A stretch of DNA of 26,354 nt, taken from positions 1-26,354 of the forward strand of contig DAITDU010000025.1 of assembly GCA_036839715.1 (NCBI GenBank), read 5' to 3'. Below are positions 20,596 to 26,354 of the stretch, in pieces; position 1 is the first letter of the stretch, and each line of letters opens with the position of its first letter. Both the position numbers and the translations under genes were made by a program. This DNA is from Thermocaproicibacter sp002410755. Its GTDB lineage: Bacteria; Bacillota; Clostridia; Oscillospirales; Acutalibacteraceae. The notes beneath the pieces were generated by a model that saw only the letters and a list, made by a program, of their open reading frames with translations, searched no databases and had not been told where the DNA came from.

Positions 20596-22482
20596 TCACT
20601 CTGCTTCTTTATTTTTCTGATAATACTGCGCCTGTGCGTTCCAAAGCCGATAGTAAAGTCCGGAAGTATCTTTCACAAGGTTGTCATGCGTGCCATACTG
20701 GACAATTTGTCCATGAGAAAATACAGCCACTTCGTCACAGAAACGGCAGGAGGAAAGCCGGTGAGAAATATACACTGCGGTTTTGTCCCCTATAATCTTG
20801 TTAAAGCTCAAATAAATCTCATACTCCGCCACCGGGTCGAGCGCCGCAGTCGGCTCGTCGAGGATTAGGAAGGGAGCATCTTTGTAGAGTGTCCGTGCGA
20901 TTGCAATTTTCTGGGCCTCGCCGCCGGAAATCTCGACGCCGTCTTCGCCGAATTCACGGTAAAGGCAAGTGTCAAGCCCTTTCGGCAGCGATTTTAACCG
21001 CTCACTGAAAGCAGCTTCCTTCAGACAGGTTTCCGCTTTTTTACGGTCATAGGCCGTACCTACTGCGACATTCTGGCCAAGCGGGAATGCAAACAATCGG
21101 AAATCTTGAAATACAACCGAAAAGATAGAAATATATTCCTGATAGTTGTATTTTCTAATGTTGATTCCGTTTAGTAATATTTCGCCCTCTGTCGGGTCAT
21201 AAAGGCGGCACAGCAGTTTAATAAACGTCGTCTTGCCGCTGCCATTGCGCCCAACGACGGCAAGGCGTTTTCCCACTTTGAACTTCATCGAGACATGGCG
21301 CAGTGCCCAGGTATCACTTTCGGGGTAGTGGAATGAAACGTCACGAAATTCAATCTCGTAATTATGGTCGGAGCGCTTTTCGACCGTGAGGCTGCCTTGG
21401 TACATCGTGTTAGGGATGTCGAGAAACTTAAATGTCGTACGCAGAAACGCGGCGTTGTTGCGCATGGTGCCAAGCTCTTTTCCAAGCGTGATAATTCCGG
21501 CGGAAAGCGAAGTGACTGCACCGACATACTGTGTAACCGCGCCGACGCCAAACGCGCCCGCCCATGCTTTCAGGCAGACGAAGACATAAGCGACTCCGGT
21601 GAACAGGTAACTTACGACCGCCGATAGGGCATTCAGTATGCCCATCGGCCCGCGGGCACAGTTGGCTATCTCCCCACCCGGCTTAAAATTTGTGTTCAAA
21701 AATCCATAAGCGCGTAAAATGGTATCCTGCCGGTACATGCGGATGTCCAAAGTGCGTTCTTTTTCGCTGAAAGCCGCATAGCCGTTAAAAGTAACCAGCC
21801 GATTAGAAAATTTGGCATCCTCTGCAAAACGCGTTTCATAGCTTTCGGCGCGGTTTGTCAGCGCGGGTGCCGCCAGTGTCACAGCAGCCATTGCCATTAG
21901 CAGGAGCACGACGGAAAGCGGACGGTTCAGTACCGTCAGTGCGCCGGCGCTCACCGGTACCTGTTGGAGAAACAGCGGTACAGTCAAAGCCACGGAACCG
22001 GCAATCTGAAAAAGTGCGCTCAGAACCGGGCTTAGTTCCCTAGCCGGAAGGCTCAGCCCCCAGCCGCCCCAGTTCCAGCTCTGCAAAGCCTGAGACACCA
22101 GGCCCGCCGTGCGCGGTTCTTCCGCCAGATGGTAATCCATTGACATCATCTTTTCAGAGTAGATTTTCCACTCCGAAATTCCCATCAAAGAGCGGCGGCT
22201 GTTTACCCAGTGTTCCGCAGTGCTTTTCGCAAGCTCCAGCGCAGCCGTCACAGCCAGCGTCAGCACAACCAGTTTCCAAAGCACATCGGGGCGGCGCGGG
22301 CCGGCCAGTTCGTTCAGAATTTGTGCCGAAAACCAGATGCCCGCAAGTGGAAACAGCGCGTTGAAAACAGCATATATAATTGTAGAAACAAAGTAAGACG
22401 GGCAGGCCTGCCAGATCAACTTTACGGCCCGGCTGTTCAGCCGGAACGCTTCCCTCAGCGGAACTTTTTCAGGCTTCTTCAC
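20596..22482 (-). CDS. ABC transporter, fused permease/ATPase (second subunit of the LytTR operon)
   Basis: A 628-residue half-transporter. The N-terminal 340 residues hold the transmembrane domain. The ATPase domain has Walker A GRNGSGKTT (about 411-419), signature EISGGEAQKIAIARTL (about 516-531), Walker B FLILDEPTAALDP with catalytic Glu (about 536-548) and H-loop ISHRL. It ends with the usual GTHDNLV and a Gln/Tyr-rich tail. GTG 22482 is chosen because AAGGAGG lies 8 nt upstream. It overlaps the preceding ABC gene by 14 nt (GTGAAGAAGCCTGA), implying coupled translation and heterodimer assembly. Unlike the pair at 1641-5058, both ATP sites look complete. The operon order is regulator, kinase, ABC, ABC. 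Substrate unknown; a peptide is plausible given the regulators. Confidence 0.9.
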   Translation of the reverse strand: MKKPEKVPLREAFRLNSRAVKLIWQACPSYFVSTIIYAVFNALFPLAGIWFSAQILNELAGPRRPDVLWKLVVLTLAVTAALELAKSTAEHWVNSRRSLMGISEWKIYSEKMMSMDYHLAEEPRTAGLVSQALQSWNWGGWGLSLPARELSPVLSALFQIAGSVALTVPLFLQQVPVSAGALTVLNRPLSVVLLLMAMAAVTLAAPALTNRAESYETRFAEDAKFSNRLVTFNGYAAFSEKERTLDIRMYRQDTILRAYGFLNTNFKPGGEIANCARGPMGILNALSAVVSYLFTGVAYVFVCLKAWAGAFGVGAVTQYVGAVTSLSAGIITLGKELGTMRNNAAFLRTTFKFLDIPNTMYQGSLTVEKRSDHNYEIEFRDVSFHYPESDTWALRHVSMKFKVGKRLAVVGRNGSGKTTFIKLLCRLYDPTEGEILLNGINIRKYNYQEYISIFSVVFQDFRLFAFPLGQNVAVGTAYDRKKAETCLKEAAFSERLKSLPKGLDTCLYREFGEDGVEISGGEAQKIAIARTLYKDAPFLILDEPTAALDPVAEYEIYLSFNKIIGDKTAVYISHRLSSCRFCDEVAVFSHGQIVQYGTHDNLVKDTSGLYYRLWNAQAQYYQKNKEAE

Positions 22483-24304
22483 GGCTGTCGCCTCCTTTCC
22501 GGTAATAGCGGCTCTGGATTTCATACAGCTTCGCATAGCTTCCGCCCTGCTTCATCAGTCCGTCATGCGTGCCGGTTTCGGCGATGACGCCGTTCTCAAT
22601 CAGCAGGATGCGGTCGCAGAAGCGCGTGCTCGCAAGCCTGTGAGAAATATAGACTGAGCTTCGCCCGGCGGTCAGCTCACTGTATTTCTGGTAAATCTCA
22701 TTCTCCGCAATGGGGTCAAGCGCTGCGGTTGGCTCGTCGAGCAGGATAACGGGCGCGTCCTTGTACAGGGCCCGTGCCAGCATCAAGCTCTGCATCTCGC
22801 CGCCGGAAAGTTCCGGAGCGTCTTCGTATACCTGCCGGTTAAGGTGGGTGTCGTATTTTTCCGGCAGGCTCTCAATTTTCTCCGTGAGTCCAGCTTCGGC
22901 AATGCAGCGGCGCACCCGCTCCCGGTCAACTTTTTCGACCGACTGGGCCACGTTTTCGGCTACGGTTGCCGCAAGGAGCGAAAACTGCTGAAAGACTGCC
23001 GAGAACAGCAGGTAGTAATCGCGGCGGTTATACTGCCGGATATCCTGCCCGTTCAGCAGAACGCGGCCCTGTGTTGGGTTGAGGAATCCGCAGAGCAGCT
23101 TCACAAGCGTCGTCTTGCCCGCGCCGTTGCGCCCTACGACGGCAACTTTTTCACCGGGGTGCAGCGTCAGGGAGATGTTTTTCAGCGTGTCCTGTCCCGC
23201 GCCCGGATAGCGGAACGATACATGGTCCAGCGTAATTTCATACGGCGCCGCCTTTTCCCGCGGCAGGGGGACACCGTCCTCAAAGCGGAAGGGTTCCGGA
23301 GCAGTAAGGCATTCCCGGACAATGGAAATCTCAAGGCTTTGGCGCGAAAGCGTCGTCATCTGGCTGAGGATTCCCGTCACCCACGTAGTAAAGCCGCCGA
23401 TCGCTGTAAAATACAGCAGGAACTGCGAAGCCGGCAGGCCGTTTTTCAGCGTCAGCGCAATGAGGTACACGTAGGCAATTCCGTTGCGCGCGAACTCCAG
23501 CACGATATCCGCAACATTCGCCCACAAATAAATGCGCTCGGCATGGTTATGAAATCCTTCAAACAACCTAAGCACTGAATGGTAGAGATCAGCGAACCAC
23601 GGCTGCATCCCGAAGATGCGGATATCCTTGGCGGCCGTGCGGTCCCGCGTCCGGGAGATCAGGTAAAATATCCGGTGAGAATACTCATTTTCTTCGTCGC
23701 GGTGGCGGTAGCCCCAGCCGTTCAGACGGACGCTGATAAAATACCCCGCTGCCGCCGTGACCAGTGTGACCAGCACAAGCCAACCGTTGAGACTGGAAAG
23801 GAGCGCAAGATAGATGCCGAAGCCAATGATGGCGGCCAGCAGGTTCCCCAGTGTCTTCCAGATTGCTTCAGTGGCCTGCCTGTTGTTTCCCACTGCATTG
23901 AAAGCGCGGTCCGTCAGTTTCAGAAATGCCGGGTCGGTCGTATTCGGGTATGAAGTCAGGCAGAACTTGTTGTTGAGGTCCTCCAGAAGGGTGAGGCGCA
24001 CCTCGACACGCCCAAAGAAGGTGTTGGCGTCGATATAGGAGCTCGCCGCCCCGGCCAGCATCAGTGCTAATGTAAAAAACACAATAGTGCAGAAAAGCTG
24101 TGGCAGAGGGGCTCTTTTCTCCACCAGTTTTAGAATTTCCGGCGCAATGAACAGTTTCAGCACATCCAGTGTCACGGCTATGAGCGAGCCAAGCACGAGA
24201 AAAATCAGCACGCTTTTCCGTTCCTGCCACGCGCGGCGCACCATGAACCGCACATTGCTGCTCACGCTGTAGACCGCTTTTTTCTTTTCGGTTTTTTTCC
24301 GCAT
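22469..24304 (-). CDS. ABC transporter, fused permease/ATPase (first subunit of the LytTR operon)
   Basis: A 611-residue ABC half-transporter. The membrane domain (about 20-320) carries an intracellular loop YRHRDEENEYSHRIFYLISRTRDRTAAKDIRIFG. The ATPase domain has Walker A GRNGAGKTT (about 390-398), signature ELSGGEMQSLMLARAL (about 495-510), Walker B VILLLDEPTAALDP (about 513-526), H-loop ISHRL and GTHDGLM near the end. ATG 24304 (MRKKTEKKKA) is preferred because AAAGGGGAG lies 7-8 nt upstream; the ATG at 24355 has only a weak site. It lies 102 bp after the kinase gene and overlaps the second ABC gene. The pair probably works as a heterodimer exporting or importing a signal-linked compound (inference). 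Confidence 0.9.
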   Translation of the reverse strand: MRKKTEKKKAVYSVSSNVRFMVRRAWQERKSVLIFLVLGSLIAVTLDVLKLFIAPEILKLVEKRAPLPQLFCTIVFFTLALMLAGAASSYIDANTFFGRVEVRLTLLEDLNNKFCLTSYPNTTDPAFLKLTDRAFNAVGNNRQATEAIWKTLGNLLAAIIGFGIYLALLSSLNGWLVLVTLVTAAAGYFISVRLNGWGYRHRDEENEYSHRIFYLISRTRDRTAAKDIRIFGMQPWFADLYHSVLRLFEGFHNHAERIYLWANVADIVLEFARNGIAYVYLIALTLKNGLPASQFLLYFTAIGGFTTWVTGILSQMTTLSRQSLEISIVRECLTAPEPFRFEDGVPLPREKAAPYEITLDHVSFRYPGAGQDTLKNISLTLHPGEKVAVVGRNGAGKTTLVKLLCGFLNPTQGRVLLNGQDIRQYNRRDYYLLFSAVFQQFSLLAATVAENVAQSVEKVDRERVRRCIAEAGLTEKIESLPEKYDTHLNRQVYEDAPELSGGEMQSLMLARALYKDAPVILLDEPTAALDPIAENEIYQKYSELTAGRSSVYISHRLASTRFCDRILLIENGVIAETGTHDGLMKQGGSYAKLYEIQSRYYRKGGDSREEA

Positions 24305-24406
24305 TCCGGTTCTCCCCTTTCCCGCTTCCAGCATAGCTGGTTTTTTCGATTCCATGGCATTCCGGGGACAATTTGTTTCATGCAGGGGATAAACTGCACC
24401 GGTGTC

Positions 24407-25066
24407 TCACTGAGGCAAAAGGATTTCCGTTGTAAATGCGCCGTCCTCACTATTGCGGCTCAGGTATCCGCCGTGTTGTTCTACAAGTTTGTCAATGCGC
24501 AGAAGGCCGAAGCCGTGGCCCTGCCCCTTCGTAGTAGAAAACCGTCCGTTCAGTTTCCGGCGCTTTTTGTTCGCAGTGAAGTTGGTGAAGGAAAGATAGA
24601 GCTGTGTATTTTTCATGTCCATATAGACACGAATCATGCGTTTCCCCTCAGGCAGGGCAAGGCTGGCCTCAATGGCGTTGTCAAACAGATTGCCTAAGAT
24701 AATGGAGAGATCGATGGCCGGAGTTGTCAAGGCAACCGGCACATGTGCATCCGCTTTCACCGGGATGTTTTTGGAGCGTGCGAGTGAGATTTTGCTGTTC
24801 AGGATGGCATCCGTCATTTTGTTTCCTGTTTTTATGACCGTATCGACCGTGTTTATTTCCGTATCAAGCTCGCCGAGGTACTTTTTCAAAGCATCGAGAT
24901 CCCCGGCTTCAGCAAGGCTTTTCAGCACCTGAATATGATTCCGGGAATCATGCCGCCAGCCACGCATCTTGCGGTACATAATTTCCACTTCACGGTAATG
25001 GGTTTCCATTAACCCATTCTGATAGGCGGCAATACGTTTGTCGATCCATCTAGTCAGCAGTTTCAT
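24407..25066 (-). CDS. GHKL-family sensor histidine kinase without membrane sensor domain
   Basis: A 219-residue kinase consisting only of the cytoplasmic part. A helical dimerisation segment with RGWRHDSRNHIQVL (His of RHD is the likely phosphoacceptor) is followed by a GHKL ATPase domain with the N box NLFDNAIEAS and G box GHGFGLLRID. It ends TTEILLPQ. There is no transmembrane segment, whereas AgrC-type kinases have about six. ATG 25066 follows GGGGG at 9 nt. The response regulator gene ends 14 bp upstream, so they are cognate partners. Short GHKL kinases of this form occur in Clostridia and may take their signal from a partner such as the ABC transporter downstream (inference). Confidence 0.88.
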   Translation of the reverse strand: MKLLTRWIDKRIAAYQNGLMETHYREVEIMYRKMRGWRHDSRNHIQVLKSLAEAGDLDALKKYLGELDTEINTVDTVIKTGNKMTDAILNSKISLARSKNIPVKADAHVPVALTTPAIDLSIILGNLFDNAIEASLALPEGKRMIRVYMDMKNTQLYLSFTNFTANKKRRKLNGRFSTTKGQGHGFGLLRIDKLVEQHGGYLSRNSEDGAFTTEILLPQ

Positions 25067-25080
25067 TGGAAAGGCCCCCT

Positions 25081-25779
25081 TTAAAAATACCGGATGATTG
25101 CGCGGTTCAGCGGTTTGTACATGCCGCGCGGAAGCGGAATATCCTCCCCTGTTTTCAGGAAAATTGTGCTCTTTGTGACTCTCCGGATAAAGTGGAGGTT
25201 GACAATATAGGAGCGGCCTGCGCGGAAAAAGCTGTCGTCCAGCTCGTCCCCGAAAGAGGAAAGGGACCTTTTCACCGTAACAGGAGCCCGGCAGTGGACG
25301 GTGACATAGTTTTTCCGCGACTCAAGGTACGAAATTTCCCGAATCGGAATGCGCATTGATTCCCCCTGGATTTCCAGAAAAAGCGCGCGCTCCCCTTCCC
25401 GCAATTTTTCCACCGCCCGACTTAAAGCGGTGAAAAGTTTTTCCCTGCTGACCGGTTTCATGAGATAATTGAGCGCTTCCACATCGTAGCCGTCTGCAAT
25501 ATAGTCAATATATCCGGTGATAAAAACAATCTGGACTTCCCGGTTCTCAGCGCGGACTTGTTTTGCAAGCTCAACACCGTTTATTCCGCCCATTTCAATA
25601 TCCAGCAGCAGGATACCGAAAGATTTATCCTCCGCGTAACGAAACAGGAATCCTTCGGCAGATGAAAAAGACTCTATTTGAACCGAAATCCCGGTTTTTT
25701 CCGACCATTCCGCAATTAGATGCAATAATAGTTCCGTATCCGCTGCACTGTCGTCACAGACCGCTATTTTGCAAATCAT
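25081..25779 (-). CDS. LytTR-family response regulator
   Basis: A 232-residue regulator. Residues 1-125 are a receiver domain: acidic pair Asp9-Asp10, phosphoacceptor Asp60 in LLLDIEMGGINGVEL, conserved Thr in FITGY, and Lys in NYLMKPVS. Residues about 135-232 are a LytTR DNA-binding domain (EISYLESRKNYVTVHC, VKRSLSSFGDEL, FFRAGRSYIVNLHFIRRV). ATG 25779 is chosen because GAAGGTG lies 8-9 nt upstream, while the ATG at 25785 is too close to it; the longer frame to 25980 runs through the promoter and a terminator. It is first in the operon with the GHKL kinase and two ABC genes. LytTR regulators bind paired direct repeats; see the note at 25856-25882. Confidence 0.92.
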   Translation of the reverse strand: MICKIAVCDDSAADTELLLHLIAEWSEKTGISVQIESFSSAEGFLFRYAEDKSFGILLLDIEMGGINGVELAKQVRAENREVQIVFITGYIDYIADGYDVEALNYLMKPVSREKLFTALSRAVEKLREGERALFLEIQGESMRIPIREISYLESRKNYVTVHCRAPVTVKRSLSSFGDELDDSFFRAGRSYIVNLHFIRRVTKSTIFLKTGEDIPLPRGMYKPLNRAIIRYF

Positions 25780-25855
25780 ATACATCACCTTCTTCAGAAA
25801 GGCGTTGGATTTCCGAGCGGTGCCTCTGTAAAAATTCTTTACATATTTACATATT

Positions 25856-25882
25856 ATTTTAGCATAAACCCGTGACTGTAAA
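25856..25882 (-). promoter_or_regulatory. Candidate extended -10 promoter of the LytTR operon
   Basis: Minus strand TGC-TAAAAT (25864-25856), an extended -10. TTTACA (25882-25877) lies only 15 bp upstream, shorter than ideal. A tandem TTACATAT repeat (25839-25854, plus strand) lies at the predicted start. CTGTAAAAA occurs twice, 50 bp apart (25826 and 25876). These are possible regulator sites but do not match a LytTR consensus I can state with certainty. Confidence 0.4.
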
Positions 25883-25912
25883 AAACAGCATACCGCAGTG
25901 TATCCTTCACAT

Positions 25913-25962
25913 AAAAAGGGGAACCTGCATTGGGCAAGCAAAACTGCCCAATGCAGGTTCCC
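25913..25962 (-). terminator. Strong terminator downstream of the solute-binding protein gene
   Basis: A perfect 18-bp inverted repeat (25919-25936 with 25945-25962) encloses an 8-nt loop. On the minus strand five T's follow at 25917-25913. It ends the leftward transcript of the gene at 26105 and insulates the LytTR promoter. Confidence 0.9.
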
Positions 25963-26104
25963 TCTCTCTGGCAGAATCACGGAGGCTTATCAGAGGACGT
26001 GTTTCCTGCCGAAAATGTGTCATGTCTTACAGAAACCGGATAACAATACAAACAAAGCCATTATTTTTTGGTTTTGTTTCCATTAGGGGGGGGATTCATA
26101 TTTT
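25963..26104 (-). other. Non-coding 3' region with AT-rich hairpin and G8 run
   Basis: There is no credible gene between 25780 and 26104. This part holds a second inverted repeat, AAACAAAGCCA (26050-26060) with TGGTTTTGTTT (26069-26079), one wobble and an 8-nt loop. A run of eight G's (26086-26093, plus strand) lies 12 bp past the stop of the solute-binding protein gene. It is probably untranslated 3' sequence. Confidence 0.5.
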
Positions 26105-26354
26105 TTAAGCTTTGTTCCATCTGTTGTAAGCAGACTGATAAGCCTCCAAAACTTTTTTCAGGCCCATGCTGTTAACTTTGGAAACATAGTCATTCCAGTT
26201 AGTATCGACATTTGCAATACCCGTAATGAATTTGCCTTTCATTTCTTTAATATAGTTGGCAATTGTGGTGTAATTGTCATCAAGGACTTCCTGTTCATCT
26301 TTGGTAAATTTCAGGTAATCTCCCGGGAAAATATTTTTTTCTTGATAGGGTAGC
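26105..26354 (-). CDS. C-terminal part of a LipO-like extracellular solute-binding protein (cut by window edge)
   Basis: The last 82 residues of a gene that starts beyond the right edge, ending in TAA at 26107-26105. The visible part includes FPGDYLKFTKDEQEVLD, GKFITGIANVDTNWNDYV, KVNSMGLKKVLEAYQSAYNRW and ends NKA. The pattern FITG-x-AN-x-D-x-W-x-x-Y followed by MGL and Y-Q-x-AY is the usual C-terminus of LipO-type carbohydrate-binding lipoproteins. A second glycan importer operon therefore lies to the right. This C-terminus differs clearly from that of the binding protein at 18590-20245, so the two are not recent duplicates. The terminator at 25913-25962 lies 140 bp downstream. Confidence 0.88.
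   Translation of the reverse strand, partial: LPYQEKNIFPGDYLKFTKDEQEVLDDNYTTIANYIKEMKGKFITGIANVDTNWNDYVSKVNSMGLKKVLEAYQSAYNRWNKA

Noticed and set aside
24305..24406. Autoinducer peptide gene between kinase and ABC genes
   Set aside because: No start codon with a ribosome site and a peptide-like frame was found in these 102 bases.
18590..26354. Right-edge binding protein as a duplicate of the one at 18590-20245
   Set aside because: Their C-terminal sequences differ strongly (FITGIANVDTNWNDY is absent from the other), so they are different members of the family.

Overview
The window looks like chromosome from an endospore-forming low-to-mid GC Firmicute. It most resembles Clostridia of the Oscillospiraceae/Ruminococcaceae type. 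The evidence is a SleB-type cortex hydrolase, near-consensus sigma-A promoters with 17-bp spacers, strong AGGAGG ribosome sites, GTG/TTG starts, a GHKL/LytTR two-component pair, and LplB/YtcP/LipO-type carbohydrate importers. I saw no rRNA, tRNA, CRISPR array, insertion sequence or phage gene. The placement is inferred from protein style, not from a marker gene.

Left part (1-5700): sleB (+) and a small lipoprotein gene (-) converge on a shared terminator. A leftward operon follows, running marR-ABC-ABC from a perfect-consensus promoter with a palindrome just downstream of it. The two ABC subunits form an asymmetric heterodimer with one degenerate ATP site.

Middle-left (5700-11310): a leftward operon encodes a chimeric protein (sugar-phosphate isomerase fragment fused in frame to a DeoR sensor domain that lacks its HTH), a GlpT-like MFS transporter and a PHP phosphoesterase. 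Divergent from it are a PhnP-like metallo-beta-lactamase-fold hydrolase and a YjdF-like membrane protein. Together they suggest uptake and hydrolysis of an organophosphate.

Middle (11310-20600): a PadR regulator with its HAAS/DUF4097 partner comes first. Next is a leftward operon of a GH42-like cytoplasmic glycosidase candidate plus a lipoprotein polysaccharide deacetylase. Two tiny ribbon-helix-helix proteins sit back to back, and a rightward importer operon (two permeases and a lipoprotein solute-binding protein, no ATPase) follows. This reads as a glycan-use locus. A 350-bp gene-free stretch after it has its own promoter, internal pairing and a strong terminator, and may encode a structured RNA.

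Right part (20600-26354): a leftward operon lytTR-GHKL kinase-ABC-ABC has the layout of a self-regulated export system. Beyond a strong terminator lies the 3' end of another LipO-type solute-binding protein gene, cut by the window edge.

The most unusual items are the isomerase-DeoR chimera at 7966-9222, the orphan structured region at 20290-20585, a G9 tract inside the MFS gene, and apparent start-region lesions in sleB and one ribbon-helix-helix gene.
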